From assembly GCA_010405405.1 (NCBI GenBank), contig MU004232.1, forward strand, positions 1,569,481 through 1,633,480: a stretch of DNA of 64,000 nucleotides, written 5' to 3'. Source of the stretch: Microthyrium microscopicum (Eukaryota > Ascomycota > Dothideomycetes > Microthyriales > Microthyriaceae). Positions 49,501 through 61,966 of this stretch are shown here, piece by piece. The notes under the pieces are model-generated. The model was given only the letters and a program-made list of their open reading frames with translations, had not been told where the DNA came from and did not search any database. A program made the position numbers and the translations under genes. The stretch's first letter is position 1, and each line of letters opens with the position of its first letter.

Positions 49501-51998
49501 CAATTGAGCGCGGAACACAACACTGCTTCGAAGTGGGCCTGAAAACACCGTAAACACCAGATACTTGCCTTAGTAGTAGGAGAATGGCAATCCTCGAGGC
49601 TGGTACACTACTGTACGACCCTTGAATGCAATGCGCTGGCCTCGCAGTCAGCAGCCTTAGGAAGGCGTGGCGGGGGGCGGTGAGAGCGGATGCGGCAGCA
49701 AGATGATGGAAGTTGTTCGAGTTTGACAGCAGCCGACTTCACCTCGTCCCAGTCGGTGGTGAGTTGGCACTTTTCCCCCAACACCGCCTTTCGAGCTTGT
49801 TTTCTTTTGCCGCATTCGATGATGAGCTACGAATTGGTGACACTGGCATTTTCAGCCGGCCCGTAACTAAATTCTGGGTGCTGGCAGGCCATCTGTGGGC
49901 GAGCAAGAAATACTCAACACGGCGTAAAAGCGTGCAACGCGAACCGTGTGCTCACAGTAAACAATGGCCGATGAACTTGGTTGACGCGCCAGGGCTACAA
50001 TGAGCACGAGATACGAAGACATTGTGGAGAAGTCGATAGCAGTCGAAACTTGGTCTTTGGCTTCCATGGAGAGAGTTGGAGATGTTGGATGACAGTGCAG
50101 AGAGCAGAAAGTGATCCGAAAAGACTCAGGGGCTGAGGATAGCTGGATGGGGGTGATGAAGGCATCACCCCATCCATCAATCTGATCGACTCTGCATCAA
50201 GCACTGAGATCGCCTTGTCGAGATCAATTTTCAAGCTTGTGGCCCTGTTATGCTTGAATATTACAACGGGGTTTACCGGTATTTCTCCGTCCGTTGCAGT
50301 TCGCAGCCCACGGACTCATATCGCCAATACTGACAATCGTTCTCGCAAATATATCCATCCTTCCCTGTCTTCGGGCCTACCTGCCGGTAACGCCTATAGA
50401 CTCATCTCTATTCAGAGCAAAATGCGGTAATTTCTTTTGCAAACTAGTTCTTCAACATCAGTTTGTCCAGTTACAACCATAGAAGGGCAGTTCCCAAGGC
50501 TGCCGGGCTTGCAAGTCTCAACAAGTTCAGAGACAAGATGTATCGTAGTCTTTCATCGTTTTCGGTGCGAAGAAAGATCTTTCCATGGTTCAAAGTGATG
50601 AATCTGTGATTCCTGATGCCACTTTCTCAGACTTGTTCATCCGAGGTATAATTGACTGTCGGCTTGCAGAAGGAGTGGACAACTCGAGCTCGTCATGAGC
50701 TACCATTGTAGCATTGACTGCCGTCGCTCAAGTCCGAATAGCAACAGGATCTCCCGTAGTCTGCGTTCCTGCAATCTTAAGTGGTGCCTGTCTGACTCGA
50801 GTCGTTCTCCTCCAGGCTTCCAGAAGGAATGCTTCATCTATTCCAAAACGCATCCGTGCACCTAAGCTTCCATCGACCTTCCAGAAGGGAATGACGCCTT
50901 GCGGCTCGCGTATCCACGCGTGCAAAAAGCTATGGGTAGGGGCCGAAGATATCGTTCATCTCAGGCTTGACATCCGAGATCTCATCTCGGAGCACATTAC
51001 GTATGTTCCGCGGCCAAGCTCAGCCATGGAAAATTGATCTAAAAGGAAATGACATGAATGTTCAGGTAAGCTTGAATGATAAGGCCTGTGATGCGATGCG
51101 ATATCAGTTGGTCCGATTGCGAACGAGTGCACGTCCAGAACACATGATTCAATAGGTAGTTTTTAATGGTTGGAGCTTTGAGGTTGAGATAGAAGTCAAA
51201 CGGACCGATGTTGATGTTGATCAGATGGGTAGAGGGGGTCTTGCGAACTCATGCGCTAGGAACAACACCACTACTTCCTAAAGACTAGCCCAATTGAGTA
51301 ATCGTTGGGGCTCGCGATATACTGACTCGTGTAACCTTCTATAATGGCAAGGATGAATTCCGACAGTGAATGCAATGCCAAGCAGGCTTCATAAAATAAA
51401 ATGGCAGAAGGAAGGATGAAATCAGGCCCGTAACTACATCGGTAGAATACGACGTGACGTGACCATGTGAAACATTCTCATCTCAACAACATGATCAGGA
51501 ACAATACGATTCCATCTCGTCTCCCATCAATCTCCACCATACACCATTACCACGACATAACACACAGCATTCTGGATTCTGCACCAACCACATCTTGTCC
51601 AACTCTGTACTTTGAACAGTGCCTCTGCTCAACACCAAGGGTACCCGGCCAAGATCCGCGCAAGACAGCCGTTGCAAACTTGCAATCGGCTTGTGAGCTA
51701 TAAGAGCATCTGCTAATGTGAAACCATATCAGGGTTTCTCAACACCAATCTTGTTCCAATTTTCTATCACCACAGTGACCATACGGCCCTTCTAGGTACT
51801 CTGCTCCGCTACAGTCTTTATTTTTATCCGCGGATATAGAAAAAGCTAACTCATCAATTCCAGTTACTACTAGGCCCCCAAAGCCACTGACCCATACGCT
51901 TCAGGCATTATTGACCACTCTATCACATCTTGATTCCTACTCAATCTCCTTTCGTCCATCGCCGAGGATCAATCGGTGCGCCGGCCCGGCTCATCAAT
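46533..51998. other. Gene-poor region, 5.5 kb
   Basis: Contains the Myb gene leader (to about 47.2 kb), with three copies of the word GACTTGCAG or GGCTTGCAG on the minus strand at 46622-46670 and a 12-codon minus-strand upstream frame at 46719-46681. From 47.3 to 52 kb only short frames without motifs were found. TATA-like and TC-rich sequence just before 51999 probably belongs to the tubulin cofactor gene. Confidence 0.45.
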
Positions 51999-54323
51999 AT
52001 GGCGTCTAGCCACGATATTCCACTCATGATTTCATCTCCCAACACCTCATCAGAGCGCCGAGTGTCTCCGGCATGGACCATTGCCCAATTCAAGACGCGT
52101 CTCGAGCCTATCACGGGGGTCCCGGCATCAGCTCAGCAATTGCGACTTGGCTCTGTGCCACTCCAAGCAAATGACGAGGAATCCACCTTGCTGTCAACTT
52201 TCTCTCTCCAGCCATATGCTGAGTTACATGTAGGTGCTTCTTCGTACTGTTCCATCGTCTCTTTTGTCCCCTTTCTTCAATCTCGCAACCCGGCATCTGG
52301 AAACCCAATTAGCAACATCTGCATCTCTTCCCTGCTCTGCCCTAGCGTGTTTGGGTTCATTGAACAATTTGCCTCTTTTATCGCCTGTCTGCCTGATCGA
52401 CGACTCAACACCAAAAAGTCCGAACTGTATACGCATGGAGCTCCACCCTACAGCCCCGCCAATGTACTTTTCGACCAACCCCATTGCAAGTCAACACTGC
52501 CCCATATTTGATTCGACAAATCGCAATGTGCCACATGTTGGACGCAAGCTGCACATCTTAGCCGGGCCTTTGGCAAACATAGTTGCACCACTTCTATTGG
52601 ACCACAGCGATCCGGTCCTTTGTTTTTCTACTGGGTTGACCGCAGGTCTGTCCGGTCACGGGGGGTGCCACAACTCTTAACTGGCCCTATCAAACTGCTT
52701 TGATATCCAGTATTCCAAAGATGGAAACATTCGAAAGGAACACCTCGTACCACAAAGCTGTTGAGTTTCCGGACATTTTTGGACGCCAATATTATGAAAG
52801 CCCACATTGTTGGAATTCAGGCCCTGGTTTGACTGCTTCAAAGGTGTTGTCAACGACACAACACTAGACACTCGTACTACAGGTCATCCTGGCTTGGTCC
52901 ACTATTTTCATTGTTTTTCTCGTAGAATTTCTTTGGAAACTAGTGCTTTTTCGACCCGACGTTCGATATGAACCTTGACGCCGGAGATCTCTCGCCATCG
53001 CCATTTGGGTTGGTTCGATGGAGCACCTCAAAACCTGCATTTTCAATCCCATCAATTTGGTACGGGCCGCATTGGCGCGCAACTATCTTCAAGCATGGCG
53101 CATATCTGGCAAGGGTCGTGCCGACCGGACTGGGCCTCTTGTCAAAAGCCGCCTCTCCGTTCAAATCGCAAATTGCACCAAGCCAGGTCGTCTGCAGCCG
53201 GATCATGGATGACGGAGAGTTAGGCAGCAGACGCCAACCGATGCGGCGAATGAGCGATCGAAAGGTGTTCCGCCCATTTGGATTCGTTCGGTTGTGCACC
53301 GCCTGATTGTGACGATGATTTCTGTCCGGCCTGATCGGCCTGGAGAGCTATTCGAGACCCCGGAACGCGGCGTAGGCGTTATTGGGTGATGGATGCGCCT
53401 CGTTGAAGATGTCACAGCTGCCAAATTCATGACGAGTAGAACTGTCAGCCGTATTGAATCAGTGACAACTTGGTCCAGTCCTAGAAGTGTGTCTTGGGCA
53501 AGCACTGGAGCATACCGCCAGTTTACAGTGATTTTTGCGATATCTCAGCCTTGCATGATAGCCTTGTAGACACAGATTGATGTCAAACTCGCACAGCATA
53601 TGCATCTCTACTCTTATATCCAAGAGCTTCGCACATATCTCAAATTCCAAAGTACAGCACAAGTCTCACGATGCAAACTATAGCACCAATCCTCTATTCC
53701 TCACTCACTGCTCACTTACGTGTCCAGGTCATCGATACCCGTCCCAAAAACCAACAGACAAACTACAACGATGTCTCTGCCGTTGACAAATACAACATGC
53801 CGGCTCCCGAGTACGAAGCTCGCACTGATTCCGTCCTCGCATGGAAGAAAGCCCAACATCTAGGTCGCTTTGATCCCAATGCTGGTACCATTGAAGAGCA
53901 AAAGGTCCGCGCTATAGAGCGCGAGATCGAAGAACGCCGTACGTCCCTCACTAGCATCACCATCATCTCTATAGTGAAAACTTGTTGTTCCATCTCCCAC
54001 TTTGCTACTGCTTGCCTTTCGTCAGTCACGTCTAACACTTGTTATTAGATATCAAAGTCGGCGCCCGCTGCGCCCTCCTACCCAGCTCCGACGCACGCCG
54101 CGGCACTGTCGCTTTCGTCGGGCCAGTCGAGCAAATCCCAGGCCTAGGCGCCTGGGTCGGCGTAGCCCTGGATGAGCCGACGGGCAAGAATGACGGCAGC
54201 GTCGGCGGCCAGCGCTACTTTACGTGTGCGGCCAAGAGCGGTGTGTTTGTGCGTCCGGAGCGCGTTGAGGTGGGTGATTTCGCGGTGCTGGATGACTTGG
54301 GCGAAGAGTTTGAGGAGATGTAG
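51999..54323 (+). CDS. Tubulin-folding cofactor B (Ubl + CAP-Gly)
   Basis: Chaperone that receives alpha-tubulin from the chaperonin and passes it along the tubulin heterodimer assembly pathway (Alf1 in budding yeast, Alp11 in fission yeast). Exons 51999-52229, 53728-53938 and 54049-54323 give 238 residues, the expected length. The N-terminal ubiquitin-like domain runs from DIPLMISSPNTSSERRVSP to TFSLQPYAELHV, followed by VIDTRPKNQQTNYND, a helical segment (VRAIEREIEER), and the CAP-Gly domain with RRGTVAFVGPV, GAWVGVALDEPTGKNDGSVG and RYFTC. The protein ends EEM, like the EE(F/Y/I)-type tail of the family. The start was chosen for MASSHDIPL over an in-frame upstream ATG at 51930. Intron 1 is 1498 bp, about thirty times the local norm, and splits one secondary-structure element without adding residues. 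Confidence 0.9.
52230..53727 (+). other. Oversized (1498 bp) intron 1 of tubulin cofactor B
   Basis: Bounded by CAT|GTAGGT and GTGTCCAG|GTC. It holds a 27-bp imperfect direct repeat (about 52998-53024 and 53275-53301; CCATTTGG then TTCG then GCACC, 5 mismatches), a short hairpin TATCAAA-CTGC-TTTGATA near 52689-52706, and overlapping frames of 112-119 codons on both strands around 52940-53306 with no family match. The content looks like inserted sequence. Confidence 0.6.
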
Positions 54324-54549
54324 AAGGGACCGTATAGATACGGTGCAGAGATATCAAAATGGGGTTCGGCCAGAAGAATCACGTAGCTAAACCGTTCATA
54401 ATGAAGAAACAAACAAGTCATGCCAATTGCGCTATTCCTAGCCCATGCCTGGGGGTATCTTATCTCGCTCTCCTAATCCAACATGTGTGGCAATTCAACA
54501 CAGCGAAGCTAAATGTCAAGTTTGGAAAATCACGCCTCGTTAATCTCGT

Positions 54550-57500
54550 TCAGCTTTCTTCCTCCTCGTCTTCATCCGCCGGCGGCTCGTAAATCTTCTC
54601 TGCCCCCTGGGCGAAGAAGAGAGTGGCTGTCTTTGCACCCACGTTCTTGATGCTGTACGTATTACCTAGGTTCACAGCGTTAGTAAGCGTCATCGACTTT
54701 CTCGTTCGTGCATCATCGTCAAGTCACGCAACACAGCGGGTAGCTGAAGCAGGTACTGTGTTTGGCAAATAGCGATTCACTACCGTCCTGTGGTCCTCGC
54801 CGCGGGTATCCGCGCCGCCAGCTCCGCATGGCTCAGCAGTATCGAGCGAGAAGCTGTTGCGCCGATCTCGCTCATTGCTTGATCATCTGTGCTTGAACAT
54901 CTTCGTGGGCAGGATAGCTGAGAAGTTTTGTTGCACAGAGACTGCAGAAGAACGGTTGCTCAAGGGGAAAGGGGTGTCTGTGATACCAAGTATCAACACA
55001 CCACATTGCGCCGAGTACGACTACTTGCGCCGGCGATACTGCGCGGTATCAAGGCACTGCGCGATGCGGCACGGGCTGGCCCTGCGCAACAGCACAAGGG
55101 ACTTTGTCGGCGCTGCCATGCAGTATATGCGCGGGCTCGGACAGGGTAACAAGAAGAGGTGAAGAAGAGCAGGATCATGGTGCGACGGAAGACCAGGAGA
55201 TGAGTAGAAGACCAAGGCAAAAAGGGTACAAAAAATCTTCGCAGAGCATCTACCCGACGTCGTACGAGGCTGGTGCAACGCAGAAACGGGTCTTCTTCAG
55301 GAGAGAATGCCCAGACAGGACCAGGCAGCTTGCCGGTAAAGTCTTTGCGAATGTGAAAAGATATGGAGATCTGACGGGTAGGCAGACAACGGTCGCGGCT
55401 GCTTTGCTGGCAGTCGCTGTTCGGCTAGCAGAGATCGAGGATGAAGGGAATATGCTGCTTCGAGAAAAGTGTAGTGATGATGGTGAAGGTGAATTTGTTA
55501 ACGACTCACCGACTATTCCACCAGACCTGCAGGGACGAGAATTCAAGCCTTACACCCGAACAGCCGTAGTACAAGTGATGAGAAGGTGGTGGTTGGGGGG
55601 AAAAGAACAAGTGTTGGTGGTGGGGATGATCCTTGGGACAGGGAAATGGGGGTATATGAAGAATACAGAAATGGAGAAATTCTTACCTCTTGGAATCTGC
55701 CACGTACCGCCTTTGCTGATAGCGAATGTCGTGTTGGCAATCGTAACGGATACTTTGCCTTCAGATACGAAAAAACACATATGCATCTTGCGCGAATTTC
55801 GGCGGCCTTTGGAGCCTCCAACTGGGAGTTCCATGATGCCCGCTCCAAAGAATGATTCTTGGAGTATTCGGCCAAATTTGAAGTCTCCGCCCAGATTCTC
55901 CACAGTGATGATGCCTTGTTGACTTTTGGCAAGTTCTGCGTGAGGTTAGATTATGCCATTGCTAGAGATATCGTGAGAGAAAGCATACCTTGTGTGATCC
56001 ATTCGCCAGTGCCAGTGTCAATTTCTGGATCGTAGCCCTCAACTTCGCCCTCAACGATGCCTCTCTCTCGTTCCCACTCCTCCAAAGGGTCCTCCTCGTC
56101 CTCTTCTTGGAGCGATTCATCCTCTTCGATGACTTGCAGAAGTGCTGGCTGCTTCTGACCTCGAGCAGCACCCCTTTTCCGTGGGTTCTTTTTTTGCAAC
56201 ACTTCATCTGTGCGTAGGACTTCGACGACCTCTCCATCGTAATTTCGAAGAACCTTTTCATTCTTCCAAGCTGCAACAGGCTTCATTACCCGGCGGCCAC
56301 GCCGCGTTGTGGTATAGGCGGCATCAGCAGGCGTCATTTCGCGCTGGATTTGAAGCTCTCGCGCGCCAGGCCTTTGCGACTTTTGTGAAAAGAGGCTCTT
56401 TGTAGGGGGAGCTGAACCGCGCTCTTCAGAAGTACGCATACGCTTAGATGACGAGCTTTCTTCGCGGTCGGAATACTTTGTTGCTTTTCTCTTCTTAGAA
56501 GGGCCAACTTCGCTCACACTAGATTCAGAAACATGACCCGCCTCTTCGCTAGCACTCTCAGAATCTACACCCGGGTCCTCGTAAACGTCTTCATCATCTT
56601 CGTCATCATTTTCCGATACCTTATAATCAGATTCTGTTGGCTTTCTTTTACGCGACGATTTATTTCCAGGCGGAGGCATCAAAGACGAGTCGTTCCGGGC
56701 CGCAGATACATCCATGAGCTCAGGGTCAAGCAGCTCCTCATCAACAGATGAAACTACCTTGGCTTTCCCTTTCCCTTTGCCCTTTGCTTGCCGTTTCGTA
56801 GTAGTCTGTGGGTTTTTGGCACGCGACCGAGCAGTGTTCGGGGCATTCGTCGCAGCCTCTTGGTCGCTTTTCCGTGGGCGCCCTGCTTTCTTTTTCGGTT
56901 TCGGTTCCGGCTCCATAGCTATTTCGATAGAATCCTCGATGGTCTCTAGAGCCTCAATAACAGAGTTATCAGACTTCCGAGGCCGACCTCTCTTCTTTTT
57001 CTGCGCAATGGGTGATGATATCTGCCCTTCGTCTTCTTCAGGAGCCTCCAAGGGGCCAGATGGATACATATTATGCGGTTCTTCGTGGTAAACATCGTCT
57101 CCATCCTGATAGATGTGATCGTCATGAATCGGCAGCTCTTGCTCCTCCAGCCCTGCCATCGCCTGTTCTTCCATCAATTGCGTCGCAGGGTCAACTTGAC
57201 TGTCTCCATATCCTTCATCCTCATTTGCTTCTGCGATTGAGTTGATGTTGTGCGTAGCCTGCTCAGGTCGAGGGGATTCTGAAGATGGCGGTAGATCGTA
57301 CACATCGGCGGAATAGGATTGCCTTTGACCTCTTGTGATGTGACTCCGTATTGGCGAGCCCTCAATGCTGGGGCGTGGCTGATCTGGTTGAAAATTGAGC
57401 TTTCGCGACACGGCGCTGGATCGAATGGGCGGCCCCATGCTCGACCGTCGTGCTGAAGCACCTACTGAGGAGTGTCTGCGCGGTGAAGAGCCGATATTTG

Positions 57501-57869
57501 TTTTGCGCGGGGATTTGAGTGACGGAGGGGGCAGATGTGAGTTGGTACTTTTCAGAATGCGCCGCGCAGTCAGTATTTCGGTTGGATCGGCTGCAGATCC
57601 ACGCGACACTTCCATGTCCTTAGAGAGAAGTGTGTCATTGCCATTGCTAGGTTTCAGCGCTGGCGATCTACGAGGGGAGGAAAAGACGGCATCGATAGAC
57701 TCGAGTCCAAATTGATCTTGTTTCTGAGGAGCGACAGTAACGCCAGTTTTCCTATTGCTTGTCAGTCTCTTTGCCGCTGTAGTCTGATCCTTGCAGTAAC
57801 CGACCGTCCTTCGCGCCCAACATCAAAATACTGGTTGGTGTTTGCGCGCTTGCTCCTGGCGGGAGCCAT
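54550..57869 (-). CDS. Inner kinetochore protein Mif2/CENP-C
   Basis: Binds CENP-A nucleosomes and nucleates the kinetochore. Four exons on the minus strand (57869-57805, 57751-55989, 55935-55687, 54665-54550) give 730 residues. The N-terminus MAPARSKRANTNQYFDVGRE joins across intron 1 to GRKTGVTVAPQKQDQFGLES, the conserved Mif2 N-terminal block. Two AT-hooks, KKKRGRPRK (273-281) and KKKAGRPRK (308-316), lie in an acidic, charged middle. The CENP-C motif is TRRGRRVMKPVAAWKNEKV (about 504-522). The C-terminal cupin dimerisation domain (from about 610) includes GIMELPVGGSKGRRNSRKMH, VSVTIANTTFAISKGGTWQI and NTYSIKNVGAKTATLFFAQG. Intron 1 uses a GTCGGT donor. Intron 3, inside the cupin, is 1021 bp. 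The gene is tail to tail with tubulin cofactor B. Confidence 0.92.
54666..55686 (-). other. Oversized (1021 bp) intron 3 of Mif2/CENP-C
   Basis: GTAAGA donor after CAGATTCCAAGAG and ACCTAG acceptor before GTAATACG. The cupin strand QIPRG-NTYSI is rebuilt exactly, so no exon is missing inside. The intron shows no recognised family, terminal repeat or shared sequence with the cofactor B intron. Confidence 0.65.
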
Positions 57870-58972
57870 GATTTGTTGTGGTTGTGGAATCCAAAAGGAG
57901 AGGCAGAACAAAACGCTTGTGGTCAAAGTTCAATACACAGCCATGAGGTAATAGTCTCATATAATCCAAAATGGCAAGCAACACTGAACCTAGTGGGAGA
58001 GGAATAACTGCGAAGGAGTGATAAATGAGTGTTGTGGACGCGTTGGGAATCTGCGACGTTGGCGGCGTGTCTTGCAGGGGCTTGGCACGCTAAGGGACGG
58101 CGCCATCTCAGTTCAACCAATCAGAAGCTTCTTCAGCCTTATGACCATTTCACCTCAAAGCCTTGCTTAAAGCTGAGGTCAGAACGTTTTTGGCCTGTGA
58201 TGCGTTATTGGGACGAGAAGGAACAGTTCATATGTTAGGATAATAGATGCATACAATCGGCTAATATTTTAGGTAGAATTTTAACTTTTATCAGCATCAA
58301 TCGTCAGAGAAGGACTGGTAACGACTTGATGATAAAACAGCCCACAGAAAGCTTATGGCCATTGAGTGAGCAACCACTTAGAAGATATTAATTACTAAGA
58401 CAACGTTTTTGCTAAACGATGGATCTCTCGTCGCCAAGACAGCTTTTTTTCCTCTCTTGTTATAAACAGGTAGGTAGACGTTCTACGATTTCAATGATAT
58501 ATACAGCGCTTCATCCATTGAGTAGTACATGGTAGACATCTTACGCGATGGGAAGATACGCTCAAGCCGTAGGCTTGTCTAGCGGGAGAAAGGCATGTTC
58601 CAAAACAAAGTCTTTGTTCATATTCTTTACAAGCCATATCACCTTAGACAGTGATTTTGTCGCACCTAAAAATTCTTCACTTTAAAGCTGCGGCTACCTC
58701 TAATTGTTGCCTCACCACTACACAAGAACAAAGCAGAACAACTCCTCTCATTCTTTCCCTCCTTATCCACAACACGCACACCACACCACCCCTTCGAATC
58801 CGAACTCCTTGTCGCCCTGGTAAAACCGAAAAATCTTAAATTCGGCACAGCGATCCTACCATCAACGACCCCCATCGACTTCTTCGGCCGCCATTGCTGA
58901 CGCTTTATGTCGACAGCGTTCTTCCGCATCGCCTACGTTAAATACTGGACATATTGAACGCACTGAGCGAAC
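57870..58972. other. Divergent intergenic region, 1.1 kb
   Basis: Promoters of Mif2 (-) and the F-box-like pseudogene (+). Nothing else recognised. Confidence 0.5.
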
Positions 58973-60367
58973 ATGTCTCTTCCGTCAGAACTCGTAGAGA
59001 TGTTTGAGCGATTGAGCTTGAAAGACAGCGGCAAGGCTCGTGTCTGCCGAAATAAGTCTGGTAAACTATATTCGAGCAGTACCAGACTTGTCAAAAACCG
59101 ACTGGCAGTTCCCATTGCTCAATCTCTGTTCAATGGTTTCCGGTCGATTTATGCGGAGTGGCTTCAGGACAAATCGAAGCCGATTCCTCAAGATTTCTTT
59201 ACCTTGCGCGGGCTTTCTCGCGACAGCAAATGAGCCACCGACCTCATATTCGAAGAAACATTCTTCGCAAGCAGAAGCTTAGTCCTCACCCAGAAATCTG
59301 TTGAGTCTTTCATAGCCGTCTGCAATCACCCACGATACTCAAAGCTGGTCCAAAAGCTTACTGTTCTTGCTCATCCCGGATCGTACCACTTCCAGGATTG
59401 GCAGCACATGACTGAGACATATTCCCAATGGTACGACTTGACGGCCCCTGGCAATACCAATAAACTTGCTTCAGCATCAATAGCAATGTGCGATGCCGTA
59501 GGTAAGCTGGTGAACTTAAAGCACATTGAAATTCTCACGAGCAAGGACGTTTATGCAGGGTTTGAAGCCTACGACCCTAAATATCTCTCCTATGGAAGCC
59601 ACGACCATCCTTTGTCACTCAGCGAGATAGACCAGCCAAACCAGCGGCAATCGGTGACCATGAGTTTGGTAATCTTTGGATATCTGCTGGATGCGCTTGG
59701 AAAGAATAGTCAAGTCGAGATCTTGTCCTCGAACGCCCACGACCTAATCAATCTCCAAAAGCGAGGAAATCTCGAGTGGCTTCAAAAGGTCAAGATCATA
59801 AACTATAGCCGCCAACAGAACACCCCGCGTGATGCGGCTGCGCTGAAATCCTACTTCCTTCCGTTATTGAAGGCGCATCTCAAGCTTGACCTGTTCCATT
59901 TTCAAAATTTCAAATCATGCTGTAAGAACAGCACTATGATTCAAGGCTGGCTTGCCCCAGCTTGGCCTAGAAACCTGTCAGTATCAATGCATCTCAAAAC
60001 GCTACAGTTCTCGAATTGTAATATCCACTGTCCGGTTTTTGAGTCATGGCTGGAATTTTTCTCGCAAACGAACGATGGAGGAGTGGCTAAGATTACGCTC
60101 CAGGATGTCACTCTTGTCGACGATGCTCCAAATTGGCTCGTCTGGAATTGCTGGAGCCGTCTCTTGAGAAGTTGGATTTATTCGCCAGTTCTTGAGCTAC
60201 GAGGGACTTTCCGGTTCACGCAATCTTCTTTAGCAGATGAAGATGCAAGATTGATGTCAAAGAAAGATATTATGTGGTCTGTGACCAATTGCTTGGCTCC
60301 TGGGATACAAGTTATCACCAAAGATTTGAGTTCTGTCACAATGGCAAACCAAGTACTCCAATACTAA
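58973..60367 (+). pseudogene. F-box-like/LRR-type fungal protein interrupted by one in-frame TGA
   Basis: A single frame of 465 codons is broken only by TGA at 59231-59233 (codon 87). The start MSLPSELVEMFERLSLKDSG resembles an F-box LPxE opening. After the stop, ATDLIFEETFFASRSLVLTQ, then SVESFIAVCNHPRYSKLVQK, align collinearly with the paralogue at 61967 (ATRIQFAETFFKSRSLTLTQ, then SIQTLVEISNHPLFSQHVKK). The C-terminal SWIYSPVLELRGTFRF also matches NWVWSPILELRGTLQY. The alignment shows no gap at the stop, so an intron is unlikely. A CGA-to-TGA transition is the simplest origin. Either the gene is a young pseudogene, a truncated 86-residue protein is made, or the stop is read through. The 3' part stays open for 378 codons, arguing for recent loss. 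Function of the family is not established; an adaptor role in ubiquitination is only a guess. Confidence 0.7.
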
Positions 60368-61966
60368 CTGCTAAGATGCGTATGTTCTGCTCCACTCTCG
60401 TATCAAGTGTTTTACCTACCATAAAATTTGTTCCGACCTCCAAGCTCCTTGAATACAATGGCGAATATCACATCTTCATAATACACTGTTTAAGAGAGGT
60501 TTTGGTTGCAATCGCCGTTGATGGGAGGCGACGCTCGTCGTGCCACTCGTTTCGCAAAGGGCATAATGCGACGTACATTTCGTTTGCGTACCAACAAAGC
60601 TAATCGAGTTTACTTGTGGATATTGTATATGCAATCCAAACTGATTGTTTCGTTTTGTTGACTTTGGCCATTTTTGAACTTGTTCCAATAATTGATGGGA
60701 TGTGGGAAAGTTGTATATTTTCATGTACATATATAATCCTAAACCACATTAAGAGCCACACAACGAGCTATGACCAAATGCACAATAATAAGAAGCAGAA
60801 TTATATCAGAATATTACATTCACTTTCGATGCGGAATTGCGGTAAGCATTTGACCAATCATAGCGCGCCTCAGCCTTGCTCTCAGCCTTGTGAGAAACAT
60901 CATTCTTCACAACAGCAAAAAGCAGGTTCCACTGGGTTTGCATTATTTGATCTAGTAATGGACTAAGTAGATCTACTTGGAGCTGGCAGGCTCTTCTCCA
61001 AAAACAAACAATTGCTTACTGTAACATGCTTGCGATAGAACAAATAACACACGCTTGACATCTTGGGGGAGGACTTTTTATTCATTTCCCCCGACTCTTC
61101 GCGCCACTGACCGCCCTCACCATGTACTCTTAGAATGATTCTCGAGAGATGCTCATTTCTTACACATGCCGTGACATAATAGAGTACTTGCTCTCAACGA
61201 AGGCACCGGCACCTCGGAAACATGGTGGCGCTGTCAGCTTTCAGTTTAGTTGGTCACTCCTTTGAATTTCGAGAACTTTCATCCGGTACATTTTTTTCTA
61301 ATCCCACTGGTGGATAACCACTCGCACAAATCTAAATTTTATCGGGTGAGCAAATCAAAAATACCACATCTGAGGCTCCAACATGTACTTAATTCGCATG
61401 ATCGATTATGCTTTACTGATATTACGCCTTCTTCTCGCTACTACCATGACAGCGTCCCGTCAATAAGGCAGCAGCAGCTCTTTTCTATCTTAACAGGTGC
61501 AAGAGGAACCTGCCTAAAGGCTATTGGGGCAATTCAATGCCTCAGTAGTTGCACATGCGCTTTTATTGTGGCGACTAGTGTATCAAGTTCACCTTCACCT
61601 CATTCTTGGTCACTGACCGAACACCTCCGGGGTTCTTACAGCCAATCCGCACAAATTTGGTATAGTGCGATGATTGTCTAGGTCACGGCAGTCACTAGAC
61701 TCCACATATTTGGGGTACTTAAGTTGTTGTCCTGCTCTCAACAACTTCTTTTTCTTACACCATCCTTAAACCCACAACCTCAAAATTTGCAAAACTGAAC
61801 TTACAAACCGATCCTCTCCCACATGAGTTGACGCGAGTTCAAGTCTTCTTCTATATATTCGCAGCAGTTTCCTATACCCCGTCGACAGTGTTACGCTTGC
61901 TTCAGCGTATCCTCATCTGCAACTACTTCCACATCGCCCGCAACTACTTCATCACCAACCGCAGTT
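60368..61966. other. Intergenic, 1.6 kb
   Basis: Between the tandem paralogues. A 143-codon frame at 61250-61681 has no motif or family resemblance. The last 250 bp look like a promoter and CA-rich leader. Confidence 0.5.
61852..61858 (+). promoter_or_regulatory. TATA-like box upstream of F-box-like gene
   Basis: TATATAT about 109 bp upstream of the start codon at 61967, followed by a CA/TC-rich leader. Assignment rests on position and sequence only. Confidence 0.35.

Noticed and set aside
55104-55922. 272-codon plus-strand frame inside and beyond the Mif2 intron
   Set aside because: It runs antisense over a conserved cupin exon, has no domain, and its composition mirrors the opposite strand.
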